64,000 nt of DNA from Alphaproteobacteria bacterium HT1-32 (GTDB taxonomy: Bacteria; Pseudomonadota; Alphaproteobacteria; Rhodospirillales; HT1-32). Below the pieces are notes generated by a model, which had not been told where the DNA came from, made no database searches, and saw nothing but the letters and a program-made list of their open reading frames with translations. Numbering within the stretch: the first letter of the stretch is position 1; each line of letters opens with the position of its first letter. Shown in pieces: positions 41,261-50,732 of this stretch. Both the position numbers and the translations under genes were made by a program. The stretch is taken from positions 159,551 through 223,550 of the forward strand of contig WJPL01000003.1 in NCBI GenBank assembly GCA_009649675.1, in the 5' to 3' direction.

Positions 41261-42310
41261 TTAACCGGCTGCGTCGAAAGCCCGCCGGAACATCTCCGCA
41301 TCGACATTGCCACCGGATGCAACAACCACGGTGGTTCGTCCCCGTGTTTCCAGCCGTCCTGCAAGGGCTGCGGCGAGAGCAACAGCACCGCCCGGCTCAA
41401 TGACCAGTTTCAGACGGTCAAAAGCATGGCGCATAGCCATAAAGACTTCCTCGTCACTGACTACCAGTCCACCACTCAGCCGGCGTGAATTGACCGCAAA
41501 TGTCAGTTCTCCCGGTCGTTCTGAAAGCAAGGCATCACAAACGGACCGTGCTGCCGGATCATTTCCAAGACGATGCCCTGCGACCAGAGATCGCGCCGTA
41601 TCATCAAACCCGTCGGGCTCTGCACTGTAAATCGCAAGCCCCGGAATCGCGTCCTGTAGCGCCGTTGCACATCCGGCAGTGAGACCGCCGCCGCCACAAC
41701 AGATGATGACCTGATCCAGTTCGGCCTGCTGTTCCCTGCATTGTTCAGCAATCTCATATCCGATGGTTCCCTGACCGGCGATTACGCCCGCATCATCGAA
41801 TGGCCTCACCAATGTCCCTCCGGTACGCTTCAGCACATCAGCGGCGACGGCTTCCCGGTCTTCGCTATAGCGGTCATAGGTAATAACCTCCGCACCATAG
41901 GCACGGGTATTTGCCAGCTTCATTTCCGGGGCATCGGCAGGCATGACAATACAGGCCGGAATGCCGGAAAGCTGAGCCGCATGAGCGACCCCTTGCGCAT
42001 GATTACCCGATGAAAAAGCAACGACCCCGCGGCCACGCTCATCCTCCGCTATCTGTGCTATACGGTTATAGGCCCCCCGGAACTTGAATGAGCCGGTGCG
42101 TTGTAACGGCTCAGCCTTCACCAGCAGGCGGCCACCTACGAGATCATTGAGGAACGACGATTCAAGCAGCGGCGTCAGGACCGCAACCCCGGCAAGCCGT
42201 TCCCGGGCTTTTCGGATGTCAGCCGGTGTCGGTGCCCGATCCGGAAACTCTGGAGGCCGTTGCCCTGCATTATTGGCAACCGGTGGACGGGATGGCGCGG
42301 CAGCACTCAT
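41261..42310 (-). CDS. Threonine/serine dehydratase (PLP fold type II)
   Basis: PLP enzyme that deaminates threonine or serine. The 349-aa protein shows LLVKAEPLQRTGSFKFRGAYNRIAQ with the Schiff-base lysine, AFSSGNHAQGVAHAAQLSGIPACIVMP, and the PLP phosphate loop CCGGGGLTAG. There is no ACT regulatory domain, so it is of the catabolic (TdcB-like) or serine racemase-like type rather than IlvA. It starts three bases after the haloacid dehalogenase gene on the same strand. Confidence 0.9.
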   Translation of the reverse strand: MSAAAPSRPPVANNAGQRPPEFPDRAPTPADIRKARERLAGVAVLTPLLESSFLNDLVGGRLLVKAEPLQRTGSFKFRGAYNRIAQIAEDERGRGVVAFSSGNHAQGVAHAAQLSGIPACIVMPADAPEMKLANTRAYGAEVITYDRYSEDREAVAADVLKRTGGTLVRPFDDAGVIAGQGTIGYEIAEQCREQQAELDQVIICCGGGGLTAGCATALQDAIPGLAIYSAEPDGFDDTARSLVAGHRLGNDPAARSVCDALLSERPGELTFAVNSRRLSGGLVVSDEEVFMAMRHAFDRLKLVIEPGGAVALAAALAGRLETRGRTTVVVASGGNVDAEMFRRAFDAAG

Positions 42311-42312
42311 TT

Positions 42313-43005
42313 TCAGGCACCAAGAATGGACGGAAGAGCAGTGAGATCAGTCAGTTCATTTTCCGGCCCATCCGGGAGGCGCTCCCGCTTCTGGCCGAAC
42401 CGGTTGATCCAGTTCACACGAAAGCCAAAGGTTGCCGAACCGGCTGCGTCCCAGGCATTCGATGACATGAACGCTACCTTTGACGGGGCACTGATCCCGA
42501 GGTCATCCATTGCCAGCTGATAAACACTGGGATGCGGTTTATAGATTCCGAGATTGTCGACAGAGAGAACGCCGTCCAGCAGATCTGACAAACCGGCATT
42601 TCTGACAGCAGCATTCAGCATATCCGGCGACCCGTTTGACAGAACAGCGGTTTTCAATCCCGCCTCTTTCAGACGTCGCAACACATCCGGCACTTCCGGA
42701 TAGGCATCCAGCTCCAGATACAGCTGCATCAGCCGCTCCCGCAGGGCAGGATTGTCTATTCCCACGGTCTCCAGAGCAAAATCGAGACCATCTCCGGTTA
42801 TCTGCCAGAAATCCACATACCGTCCCATCAGGCTCCGCAGCCAGGTATATTCCAGCTGCTTTGTCCGCCATATCTGGGCCACCTGATCCGCCTTGCCGCC
42901 CAGGTCGTCACGACATCTCGCAGCAGCAGCCGTCACATCAAACAGGGTTCCGTACGCGTCAAATACACAGGCTTCCATATCCTGCATCTGTGTTGGCTGG
43001 GGCAT
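42313..43005 (-). CDS. Haloacid dehalogenase, type II
   Basis: The 230-aa HAD-superfamily protein has the nucleophile motif ACVFDAYGTLFDV, the motif II serine in TAVLSNGSPDML, and SSNAWDAAGSATFGFRVNWINR near the C-terminus, which is characteristic of L-2-haloacid dehalogenases. True substrate unknown. ATG 43005 has AGGA six bases upstream; TTG 43011 is an alternative. It is followed immediately by the dehydratase gene. Confidence 0.9.
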   Translation of the reverse strand: MPQPTQMQDMEACVFDAYGTLFDVTAAAARCRDDLGGKADQVAQIWRTKQLEYTWLRSLMGRYVDFWQITGDGLDFALETVGIDNPALRERLMQLYLELDAYPEVPDVLRRLKEAGLKTAVLSNGSPDMLNAAVRNAGLSDLLDGVLSVDNLGIYKPHPSVYQLAMDDLGISAPSKVAFMSSNAWDAAGSATFGFRVNWINRFGQKRERLPDGPENELTDLTALPSILGA

Positions 43006-43042
43006 ATTCAATCCTGTTTCAATTACGGGTCAGACAAAATGA

Positions 43043-45022
43043 TTACTGGCAGGCTGTGCAGGCACGCTGCAAATCGTCAGGCAGGGATGCCGTAAGATCG
43101 GCACCATCGAGCAGATGGCGGTACACCTGCAAATTCTCCATGACCCGCTGAACATAGTTGCGGGTTTCCGTGAAAGGAATCGATTCAACCCAGTCAATGG
43201 GATCTGTCGAGGGGTCACGCGGATCCCCGAACTCCCTGATCCAGCGTGAGACGCGATGCGGACCGGCATTGTATCCGGCGATCGCCATGATGTAGGAGCC
43301 GTCGAAATTTTCAATCAGACCGCCGAGATAAGACCGCCCCAGACGTATGTTGTAAGCAACATCATCCGTCAGTTTGCTGCGCTCGTATTTCAGCTTCAGA
43401 GAACCTGAAACCTGTTTGGCGGTCGCTGGCATCAGTTGCATCAGCCCGCGGGCCCCGGCAGGACTGATAGCATCCGCATCAAACACACTTTCCTGACGGA
43501 TGATAGCGTAGGTCAGAGCAGGTTCCACAGCCGCGTCATCCTTACCGAAAGCAATCTGGGGATAGCCGGCAACAGGCAGTATCTGACCATCCAGCATGGC
43601 CTTCTTGGCCAGCCGGACCCCAAGATCGGGATGCCCGAGCCCCGTCGCAAGTGAGGCGGTCAGTGTCCGGTGAGTCATATTCTCATTCATTTCGAACAGC
43701 CTGTCGACGAGGCTGCGGAGCGGCCAGCGGTCTTTCAGCCGAGCCGCATAACGTATCGCACGAACCAGTTCGTGACTGGCAAAGGCGGCCCGCTCGGCCG
43801 GCTCGATGGTCACAGCCCCCGGCGGGGTGAGGGGGCCGACAGACGCCCCCAGTCTGGCAGCAGCCAGTTGCCCGTAATAGGTCATCGGCAATGCCGCCGC
43901 GAGTTTGTACCAGTTGCCTGCCGCAAGCTCGTCCTTCATCGCCTCAGCGGCACGACCGCTCCAGTAAGCCCCACGGGCAACACTGATCGGATAGCTGACA
44001 TTGGCATATAATTCTTCAAAATGTTTGCGGGCCAGAGCCGGGTCATCCAGAAACCGCAGCGCAATCCAGCCGGACAGCCAGAGGGATTCAGCCCGGTCCG
44101 CGCCGGAGATATCGCCGCTTCCGGAGGCCAGTTTGTAAGCATCCGTGATATGCCCCTGGCGCAGCAGATAACGGGCGATATAGCTTCGTTCATCCCACCA
44201 GCGGCCGGGACCACCGACATCCGGCGTTTTCTTTGACAGCAGCAGCTCTGTCGAGCCTTCCAGATTGCCGGCACGCCGCCGCCAGCGAACCCGTTCGAAG
44301 ATCAGACCGGGGTCATCAGACAACGCTGCCGGCACCCGGTCGATTGCAGCATCAACACCGGCAAGACGCTGCCGAAGCCGGATTCGTGCATCCGCCAGTT
44401 TCCTGTAGTCATCCGAAATGAGAGGAAACATGCGCCGGGCTGAGTTCTGATGGCCATCCCACAACAGCCTGTCCAGTCGGGCAAGGTGGTCAGCTGATGT
44501 CAGGGTTCCGCCGGAGAGCTTTCTGAAAGCCGTTTCAGAGCGTGCATCGAACGTCATTTCGACCCAGGTTCTTCGCGCGTAATCTGCGGCCCGGGTGTTA
44601 TCCCCACCTGTCATGAGAGCCGAGAGATACAGAACGGCACCATCATCCGTGAGCGGCTCACCGAGTGAAAAAAAGTCCAGAATCACCGCTGCTGGCATCG
44701 TTGAGACAAGCTTTCGCTCGGCATTGAGCCGCAACCGGCCGCGAGATGGCCAGTCGGGATTCCGGTTCATGAACCCGGTGATTTCCTCAAAGCTGCCCAG
44801 AGAATTGCGATAGGCAATCCAGTCAACCAGTTGCCGGGCAACATCATCCGCAGCATTGGCAACGGCTGCCCTTGCCGCATCGGGATCACGTTTTTCAATG
44901 GCTTTCTCGGCATTCAGCAATGCCGCAACGGTTTCATCAAAGGAGGCAGCGGCCGCCCCCGGACGGCCTGAAGCCAGAGAAAGGAAAATCAGTGAGGTAA
45001 GAAAAACGGCCCTGTATGTCAT
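43043..45022 (-). CDS. slt: Soluble lytic murein transglycosylase (SLT)
   Basis: Cleaves glycan strands of peptidoglycan in the periplasm. The 659-aa protein has a signal peptide (about 1-26), a long alpha-superhelical U/L-type region (30-480), and the catalytic domain with Glu511 in AIIRQESVFDADAIS, then PAGARGLMQLMPATA and IAGYNAGPHRVSRW. Length agrees with Slt70. It is divergent from dapA across 136 bases. Confidence 0.93.
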   Translation of the reverse strand: MTYRAVFLTSLIFLSLASGRPGAAAASFDETVAALLNAEKAIEKRDPDAARAAVANAADDVARQLVDWIAYRNSLGSFEEITGFMNRNPDWPSRGRLRLNAERKLVSTMPAAVILDFFSLGEPLTDDGAVLYLSALMTGGDNTRAADYARRTWVEMTFDARSETAFRKLSGGTLTSADHLARLDRLLWDGHQNSARRMFPLISDDYRKLADARIRLRQRLAGVDAAIDRVPAALSDDPGLIFERVRWRRRAGNLEGSTELLLSKKTPDVGGPGRWWDERSYIARYLLRQGHITDAYKLASGSGDISGADRAESLWLSGWIALRFLDDPALARKHFEELYANVSYPISVARGAYWSGRAAEAMKDELAAGNWYKLAAALPMTYYGQLAAARLGASVGPLTPPGAVTIEPAERAAFASHELVRAIRYAARLKDRWPLRSLVDRLFEMNENMTHRTLTASLATGLGHPDLGVRLAKKAMLDGQILPVAGYPQIAFGKDDAAVEPALTYAIIRQESVFDADAISPAGARGLMQLMPATAKQVSGSLKLKYERSKLTDDVAYNIRLGRSYLGGLIENFDGSYIMAIAGYNAGPHRVSRWIREFGDPRDPSTDPIDWVESIPFTETRNYVQRVMENLQVYRHLLDGADLTASLPDDLQRACTACQ

Positions 45023-45086
45023 GAGCCTATCCTATTGGGTCGCGAATCCCACAACAAGAGGCGCTGCGATCAACTTAGAGCGAGCC

Positions 45087-45115
45087 TTGCCCGACATTCC
45101 CTTGATCGCTATGTT
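45087..45115 (+). promoter_or_regulatory. Putative dapA promoter
   Basis: TTGCCC (45087-45092) and TATGTT (45110-45115) are separated by 17 bases and end 43 bases before the dapA start. The match to the sigma-70 consensus is moderate. Confidence 0.4.
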
Positions 45116-45158
45116 CGGCGCCCGAATACATCATCCGCCATGCTGAAGGAAACTGGCC

Positions 45159-46034
45159 ATGTTTATAGGATCTTGCGTTGCCCTGATCACACCGTTCACT
45201 AACGGCACCGTGGATGAAAAAGCATTCCAGAAATTCGTGCAGTGGCAGATTGATGAAGGCACGGAAGGCGTTGTACCTGTCGGAACGACCGGGGAATCCC
45301 CGACGCTGAGCCACGAAGAGCATATGCGAGTCGTGGAACTCTGCATCGAAGTCGCTGCAGGCAAAATCCCTGTCATTGCCGGAGCTGGCTCAAATTCGAC
45401 CAGTGAAGCAATCATGCTGACCCAGCATGCCGAACAGGCAGGGGCCGACGGCGCGCTGGTCGTCACGCCTTACTACAACAAGCCAAGTCAGGAAGGCCTG
45501 TACCAGCATTTCAAGTCAATCCATGATGCCACCAACATTCCGATCGTCATTTACAATATTCCCGGTCGCAGCATCGTCGACATGACCGTCGAGACCATGG
45601 CCCGTCTGGCGAAACTGCCCCGGATTGTCGGCCTGAAGGATGCAACGGCTGATCTCAGCCGCCCCCAGCTCACCACACAGGCCTGTGGGACAGACTTCTG
45701 CCAGCTCAGTGGCGAAGATGCCTCTGCATTACCATATCTTGCTGCAGGCGGGCATGGCTGCATTTCGGTCAGTGCCAATGTTGCCCCCGGTCTGCTGGCG
45801 AAAATGCATCGCGCCTGGCGTGACCGTGATATCAACACCGCACTGGAAATCCAGCGCCGGCTGACGCCACTGCACAAGGCTATGTTCTGCGAACCAAGCC
45901 CGGCACCGGCGAAATATGCTGCTGAACTTCTGGGGCTTGCCGGCAGCGAGGTGCGTCAGCCGATTCTTGAACTGACCGACGCCGGAAAGAAGCAGGTTCA
46001 TGATGCAATGGTCTTTGCCGGACTGCTGAACTGA
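45159..46034 (+). CDS. dapA: 4-hydroxy-tetrahydrodipicolinate synthase
   Basis: DapA condenses pyruvate with aspartate semialdehyde in the lysine/diaminopimelate pathway. The 291-aa protein has GTTGESPTL (Thr44/Thr45), VTPYYNKPSQEG, Tyr132 in IVIYNIPGR and the Schiff-base Lys160 in RIVGLKDATADL. AAGGAA precedes the ATG. smpB follows after 24 bases, the usual alphaproteobacterial order. Confidence 0.97.
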   Translation: MFIGSCVALITPFTNGTVDEKAFQKFVQWQIDEGTEGVVPVGTTGESPTLSHEEHMRVVELCIEVAAGKIPVIAGAGSNSTSEAIMLTQHAEQAGADGALVVTPYYNKPSQEGLYQHFKSIHDATNIPIVIYNIPGRSIVDMTVETMARLAKLPRIVGLKDATADLSRPQLTTQACGTDFCQLSGEDASALPYLAAGGHGCISVSANVAPGLLAKMHRAWRDRDINTALEIQRRLTPLHKAMFCEPSPAPAKYAAELLGLAGSEVRQPILELTDAGKKQVHDAMVFAGLLN

Positions 46035-46058
46035 TTGTCGGGTTGAAAGCGGAAACAA

Positions 46059-46523
46059 ATGAGTCTTCCTGACCGCATAGCGGCACAAAATCGCAAGGCC
46101 CGTCACGATTTCTTCATTCTGGAGACAATCGAGGCAGGGATTATGCTGACCGGTACCGAAGTGAAATCACTTCGGTCCGGACGTGCCAGCATTCAGGAAT
46201 CCTACGCAAGCGAAAAAGACGGGGACTTCTGGCTCGTCAATGCACATATCCCGCATTACGAACATGCCGGGCCGGCCTTTGCTCACGAACTCCGCCGTCC
46301 GCGCAAGCTGTTGCTCCACCGCAAGGAAATCTCCCGGCTTGTCGGGGCGATCAACCGCAAGGGCCATACGCTTGTTCCCCTGAACATCCACTTCAATTCC
46401 CGTGGGCTGGCAAAGGTCACTCTGGGCCTTGCCAAGGGCAAACAGGCCCATGACAAGCGCCAGACCATCAAGGAACGGGACTGGGAGCGCAACAAGGCCC
46501 GGGTGCTCCGCGATAACGGCTGA
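46059..46523 (+). CDS. smpB: SsrA-binding protein SmpB
   Basis: SmpB delivers tmRNA to stalled ribosomes. The 154-aa protein has [62 protein letters not shown] and the basic C-terminal tail [17 protein letters not shown]. The tmRNA gene itself was not found in this window. Confidence 0.97.
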   Translation: MSLPDRIAAQNRKARHDFFILETIEAGIMLTGTEVKSLRSGRASIQESYASEKDGDFWLVNAHIPHYEHAGPAFAHELRRPRKLLLHRKEISRLVGAINRKGHTLVPLNIHFNSRGLAKVTLGLAKGKQAHDKRQTIKERDWERNKARVLRDNG

Positions 46524-46604
46524 CGAACTTTGTTTCGGTCTTCGCCTGGTACTCGCCCGGGCTGACCTTACATGCGGCAGGCAAGCCGGACAGCAGAGAG
46601 ACAG

Positions 46605-47231
46605 ATGGTCAATCACATCGAAACCAAGCGGCGCCTCGCAGCAGAACGTAAAAGCTTCCGCTCATCTGGTAGTCCGGACGCAAGGCGGCCGGCTGGACAA
46701 CATGTGACCCGTGACTTTCCGGTTCTGGACCTTGGCACCCAGCCTGCTGTCACCCCGTCCGACTGGGAGCTCAGAATTGGCGGGGCAATCGGGCAGCCAC
46801 TGACGGTAAACTGGTCTGACCTCGACCGCTTCCCGGCAGTTCATTTGAAATCTGATATTCACTGTGTAACTGGCTGGACAAAATACAATAATCTGTGGCG
46901 GGGCATTCGGCCCAAATGGTTCATTCAGGAAGTTCAGCCGAATGCTGATGTCAGTCATGTCATGGCTCGCGGCTATGACGGATACTCTACCGTCATTCCG
47001 ATCAGGGCATTCACCGACGATCAGTCACTTATTGCAACCCACTGGAATGACGAGCCGCTGAATCGCGAACATGGCGGGCCGGTCCGACTTGTGATTCCAC
47101 GGTTATATTTCTGGAAAAGCCTCAAATGGCTTCACAGCCTGACATTCATCACCAGATATCAGCATGGATACTGGGAGGCACAGGGCTATCATCCGGAAGG
47201 CGATCCGTGGAAGGAACAACGATATGAATAA
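46605..47231 (+). CDS. Sulfite-oxidase-like molybdopterin oxidoreductase
   Basis: The 208-aa protein is an isolated oxidoreductase molybdopterin-binding domain. Features: WELRIGGAIGQPLTVNWSDLDRFP, SDIHCVTGWTKYNNLWRGI with the Mo-ligating Cys87, VMARGYDGYSTVIPI, and HGGPVRLVIPRLYFWKSLKW. No signal peptide is visible, so it is probably cytosolic; substrate unknown. ATG 46605 follows AGAGAGA; upstream in-frame ATG 46572 is less likely. It overlaps the first glutathione peroxidase gene by eight bases. It needs Moco made with moaC and moeA. Confidence 0.85.
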   Translation: MVNHIETKRRLAAERKSFRSSGSPDARRPAGQHVTRDFPVLDLGTQPAVTPSDWELRIGGAIGQPLTVNWSDLDRFPAVHLKSDIHCVTGWTKYNNLWRGIRPKWFIQEVQPNADVSHVMARGYDGYSTVIPIRAFTDDQSLIATHWNDEPLNREHGGPVRLVIPRLYFWKSLKWLHSLTFITRYQHGYWEAQGYHPEGDPWKEQRYE

Positions 47232-47799
47232 GTTCACCATACAGCCCTTGCTGGCGATGTCCGGCCTTCTGCTGACAGCTATGTTGTCGTTTGCCGGTTC
47301 AGCCTCATCTGCCGGGAATGCCCATGACTTCAGCTTTACCGCGATTGAGGGTGGCACGCTGCCGCTCTCCCGTTTTCAGGGCAAACTGGTGATGGTGGTG
47401 AATACCGCGTCGCAATGCGGTTTCACGCCGCAGTATGAGGGGCTTCAGACGCTCTATGAGAAGTACCAGTCGAAAGGCTTTGTCGTACTGGGTGTTCCCT
47501 CGAACGACTTTGGCGGACAGGAGCCCGGCACTGCGGCTGAAATAAAGGAATTCTGTGAAACCAGCTTCGCTGTCGATTTTCCCATGGCCGATAAAACGGC
47601 TGTACGCGGGGAGGCGGCCCATCCTTTCTATCGCTGGGCACGGGATGAATATGGCGCTCTGGCCGCGCCCCGCTGGAACTTCCACAAATATCTGGTCAAT
47701 GGTGACGGAGAACTGGTCGACTGGTTCTCGACGGCCACTGAACCCGGTTCATCCCGGATCGCCCGACGCATTGAAGAAATCCTCGCAACACAGAAATAA
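47224..47799 (+). CDS. Glutathione peroxidase, exported copy
   Basis: The 191-aa protein has an N-terminal signal peptide (about 1-30, MNKFTIQPLLAMSGLLLTAM) and a glutathione peroxidase domain with Cys65 in NTASQCGFTPQYEGLQ, GVPSNDFGGQEPGT and WNFHKYLVN. It is a cysteine, not selenocysteine, enzyme and may use thioredoxin-like reductants in the periplasm. The true start is ATG 47224; the longer frame from 47164 lies within the upstream gene. It is followed by a second copy after 11 bases. Confidence 0.9.
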   Translation: MNKFTIQPLLAMSGLLLTAMLSFAGSASSAGNAHDFSFTAIEGGTLPLSRFQGKLVMVVNTASQCGFTPQYEGLQTLYEKYQSKGFVVLGVPSNDFGGQEPGTAAEIKEFCETSFAVDFPMADKTAVRGEAAHPFYRWARDEYGALAAPRWNFHKYLVNGDGELVDWFSTATEPGSSRIARRIEEILATQK

Positions 47800-47810
47800 C
47801 GGAGAATGAC

Positions 47811-48293
47811 TTGTCCGCATATGATTACAGCTTTGAGAAAATAACCGGCGGTTCTTTGCCGCTTGATCAGTTCCGCGGCAAGGCCCTTCTGGTCGTCAAT
47901 ACAGCATCTAAATGCGGCTATACCCCGCAATATGCCGGGATGCAGGAACTCTATGACGCCTATACCAAACGCGGACTTGTCATCATCGGTGTGCCCTCAA
48001 ACGATTTTGGCGGTCAGGAACCCGGAACCAATGAGGAAATTTACGCATTCTGTCATACGCATTACGCCGTCGACTTTCCGATGACTGCCAAAGTTCCGGT
48101 TAAGGGGCCGGACGCACATCCGTTTTACAAGTGGGCTGTCGAACAACTGGGCACTGATGCAACACCAGCCTGGAATTTCCACAAGATCCTGATTGATCCG
48201 CAGGGCAACGCCGTTGACTGGTATCCGGCCGGCACCGCCCCTGTTTCCGAAGCGATCATCAACCGGCTGGAAGAGCTGCTCCCCGCAGCCTGA
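47811..48293 (+). CDS. Glutathione peroxidase, cytosolic copy
   Basis: The 160-aa protein lacks a signal peptide and starts SAYDYSFEKITGGSLPLDQF. The active-site Cys35 is in NTASKCGYTPQYAGMQ, with GVPSNDFGGQEPGT and WNFHKILID conserved. The start is TTG at 47811: GGAG ends six bases upstream and no in-frame ATG gives a full domain. It arose by duplication with the exported copy (the two share most motifs). It converges with the UDG gene with two bases between. Confidence 0.9.
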   Translation: MSAYDYSFEKITGGSLPLDQFRGKALLVVNTASKCGYTPQYAGMQELYDAYTKRGLVIIGVPSNDFGGQEPGTNEEIYAFCHTHYAVDFPMTAKVPVKGPDAHPFYKWAVEQLGTDATPAWNFHKILIDPQGNAVDWYPAGTAPVSEAIINRLEELLPAA

Positions 48294-48295
48294 CA

Positions 48296-48940
48296 TCAAT
48301 TGTCGATGAACTGCCGGACTGCGTGGAAAACGGTTTCGAACATTTCTGTCGTCAGCCGGCCCGTGTTCGTGTTGTAGCGTGAGCAATGATAGCTGTCGAA
48401 AAGGGTCAGCCCGCTCTCCAGCTTGTAGCTGGCGCCATGCACAAATTTGAATGCTGAGCGTTTGAGACCGAGGGTCGACAGCACATTCGCATGTGAGACA
48501 GATCCCAGTGACACAATCGCCCGCAGGCCAGTCATTGCGGCAATTTCATCGCTCAGAAACGGACGGCAGGCCTGCTGTTCCGCACCAATCGGCTTGTTCT
48601 GTGGCGGCACACAGCGAACCGCATTGGTGATCCGGCAATCCGTCAGTTCGAGTCCGTCATTCGGATCTGCGGCAAATGTCCCTCTGGCAAAGCCAAACTT
48701 GACCAGAGTCGGATACAGCAGATCACCCGCCCAGTCACCGGTAAAGGGGCGGGCGGTACGGTTCGCACCGCGCAGCCCCGGCGCGAGACCAACAATCAGC
48801 AGCGGCGCACCAAGCGGGCCGAAGGCTGGCACCGGGCCATTATGCCAGTCCGGAAAGGCCGCCCGGTTCTGTGTTCTGAACTCAACCAGCCGGGGACAGA
48901 GAGGGCAATCCCGCGAAGGTTCGTTAAAGCCCGTGCTCAC
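48296..48940 (-). CDS. Uracil-DNA glycosylase, family 5 (UDGb)
   Basis: UDGb excises uracil and hypoxanthine-type bases from DNA. The 214-aa protein shows CPLCPRL (Cys12, Cys15) and CVPPQNKP...AC that would bind a [4Fe-4S] cluster, LIVGLAPGLRGANRTARPFTGD (motif A region), and FDSYHCSRYNTNTGRL (C-terminal motif). It overlaps the NYN gene upstream as ATGA, so both are co-translated. Confidence 0.9.
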   Translation of the reverse strand: MSTGFNEPSRDCPLCPRLVEFRTQNRAAFPDWHNGPVPAFGPLGAPLLIVGLAPGLRGANRTARPFTGDWAGDLLYPTLVKFGFARGTFAADPNDGLELTDCRITNAVRCVPPQNKPIGAEQQACRPFLSDEIAAMTGLRAIVSLGSVSHANVLSTLGLKRSAFKFVHGASYKLESGLTLFDSYHCSRYNTNTGRLTTEMFETVFHAVRQFIDN

Positions 48941-49533
48941 GAGTCATCTTCATCGTCAAAGTCGTCATCCTCGCCCAGCGGGGCTGCATGTTCGGGGCGG
49001 CCGCCGCGTGCAATATGCTCACGCAGGTCTGAAAGTTCGAGAAAGACATCTGCCTGACGGCGAAGTTCGTCGGCAATCATCGGCGGCTGGGTACGGATCG
49101 TACTGACAATGGTGACCCGGACGCCGCGACGCTGCACGGCCTCAACAAGGCTGCGGAAATCACCGTCTCCAGAAAAGATCATGACATGATCGAGGTGAGG
49201 GGAGAGTTCCATGACATCGATTGCCAGTTCGATATCCATGTTCCCCTTGATTTTCCGGCGCCCCGTGGCGTCAGTGAACTCTTTCGCCGGTTTGGTAACC
49301 ATCGTGTAGCCGTTGTAATCCAGCCAGTCGACCAGCGGGCGGATCGGCGAATATTCCTGATCTTCGAACAGCGCGGTATAATAAAGCGCCCGCACCAGAC
49401 GTCCCTTGCTGCCAATCAGATCAAGCAGCTTTTTGTAATCGATATCAAAACCAAGTGTTTTGGCAGCGGAATAAAGATTCGCACCGTCCACAAACATGGC
49501 AATTCGTTCTTCCGGGTAAAATATACGGCCCAT
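48937..49533 (-). CDS. NYN-domain (LabA/DUF88-like) protein
   Basis: The 198-aa protein is a PIN-like NYN domain: RIAMFVDGANLYSAAKTLGF, KGNMDIELAIDVMELS and HVMIFSGDGDFRSLVEAVQRRGVRVTIVST carry the acidic metal-binding residues. Such proteins are presumed ribonucleases. The C-terminus is acidic (EDDDFDDEDDS). It is the first gene of the NYN-UDG pair; folK is divergent. Confidence 0.88.
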   Translation of the reverse strand: MGRIFYPEERIAMFVDGANLYSAAKTLGFDIDYKKLLDLIGSKGRLVRALYYTALFEDQEYSPIRPLVDWLDYNGYTMVTKPAKEFTDATGRRKIKGNMDIELAIDVMELSPHLDHVMIFSGDGDFRSLVEAVQRRGVRVTIVSTIRTQPPMIADELRRQADVFLELSDLREHIARGGRPEHAAPLGEDDDFDDEDDS

Positions 49534-49651
49534 GACTTAATGTCCTTTTGTCTGAATTATATGCTTTGGTTTATGATGGTCGGTAAACGCATGAAGTAAG
49601 CAGAAGGTTCCTAGACCTGCCTGTCGTTTGCCGCAAGCGCCCTGGAGTTGA

Positions 49652-50155
49652 ATGACAGAACATATATACATCGCGCTCGGTTCAAACCTGTCTGCGCCCG
49701 GATTCAATACACCCGCGGAAACGCTCGAAGCAGCCATCAGTGCCCTGATGGCTGCCAGCCTGCCCATTATCAGGCGGTCCGACATCTGGCTGACAGAACC
49801 AGTCCCGGTATCTGACCAGCCGTGGTTTGCAAATGCAGTGATTGAGACGGCCAGTGAGGATGAACCGGGCATCCTGATGCAGAGGCTGCATCGTCTGGAG
49901 GCTGATTTTGAAAGGGTCCGGAGCACGCCGAACGCCGCCCGGACACTGGACCTCGACCTTATCGACTATGCGGGACGACTGTCGCAAACCGGTGATAACG
50001 GGCCAAATCTTCCCCATCCACGACTACAGGACCGGGCATTTGTGCTGTTGCCGCTACAGGAAATTGCCCCGGACTGGGTCCACCCTCTCAGCGGAAAGGC
50101 GATCAGTGATTTGATCGCTGCTCTGGATTCTTCGCAGAAAGCCATACGAATATAA
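49652..50155 (+). CDS. folK: 2-amino-4-hydroxy-6-hydroxymethyldihydropteridine pyrophosphokinase
   Basis: FolK transfers pyrophosphate from ATP to the pterin in folate synthesis. The 167-aa protein has [34 protein letters not shown] and [21 protein letters not shown], all family signatures. It precedes rpoZ by about 70 bases, which contain a promoter-like pair. Confidence 0.96.
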   Translation: MTEHIYIALGSNLSAPGFNTPAETLEAAISALMAASLPIIRRSDIWLTEPVPVSDQPWFANAVIETASEDEPGILMQRLHRLEADFERVRSTPNAARTLDLDLIDYAGRLSQTGDNGPNLPHPRLQDRAFVLLPLQEIAPDWVHPLSGKAISDLIAALDSSQKAIRI

Positions 50156-50164
50156 CCAGACCCC

Positions 50165-50192
50165 TTGCGTTTTCAGCATCCCGGGTTATATC
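50165..50192 (+). promoter_or_regulatory. Putative rpoZ promoter
   Basis: TTGCGT (50165-50170) and TATATC (50187-50192) with a 16-base spacer lie just after folK and 33 bases before rpoZ. Weak to moderate match. Confidence 0.35.
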
Positions 50193-50225
50193 TCTCGCCC
50201 ACCTGAATTCTGGAGCGAATACGCA

Positions 50226-50654
50226 ATGGCGCGCGTCACTGTTGAAGATTGCATTGTCAAGATCCCGAACCGTTTCGACCTCGTGATGGTCGCATCCCAG
50301 CGTGCGCGCGATATTTCCGGCGGCATGCCGCTTACCATTGACCGGGACAACGACAAGAATCCAGTCGTATCGCTGCGGGAAATCGCTGACGAAACAGTTG
50401 ATCTTGACGAACTGCGCGATGCCATCGTCAAGGGCCTGCAGAAGCACGTCGAGATTGATGAGCCCGAAGATGATGATCCGGAGCCGACAGGTCCGGAAGC
50501 AGGCATGAATCCGGATCTCGAGCTTGGTGGTTCCACCTTCGATGATGGCGATCCCCTGCGTGCCGCGATCATGGCAGCCAAGGCCCAGGCCAGTGAGCTG
50601 TTCGTCGAGGAAAGCAGTGAACCTGCTGTCGAATTCCCCGTAGACGAGGACTGA
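50226..50654 (+). CDS. rpoZ: RNA polymerase omega subunit
   Basis: Omega helps fold the beta-prime subunit and binds ppGpp in proteobacteria. The 142-aa protein has the conserved [29 protein letters not shown] core at the N-terminus and an acidic C-terminal extension ([25 protein letters not shown]) that makes it longer than E. coli omega (91 aa). GGAG precedes the ATG. It lies directly upstream of rsh, as in most proteobacteria. Confidence 0.96.
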   Translation: MARVTVEDCIVKIPNRFDLVMVASQRARDISGGMPLTIDRDNDKNPVVSLREIADETVDLDELRDAIVKGLQKHVEIDEPEDDDPEPTGPEAGMNPDLELGGSTFDDGDPLRAAIMAAKAQASELFVEESSEPAVEFPVDED

Positions 50655-50732
50655 GCCGGCAACCAAGCCAACGCTTGTCGGACGCCCCATATCAAGAAAC
50701 AATACTGCTTCTGACAGTGTTGGAAGACAGTT

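Noticed and set aside
46524..46604. tmRNA gene next to smpB
   Set aside because: The gap is only about 80 bases and lacks tRNA-like ends.
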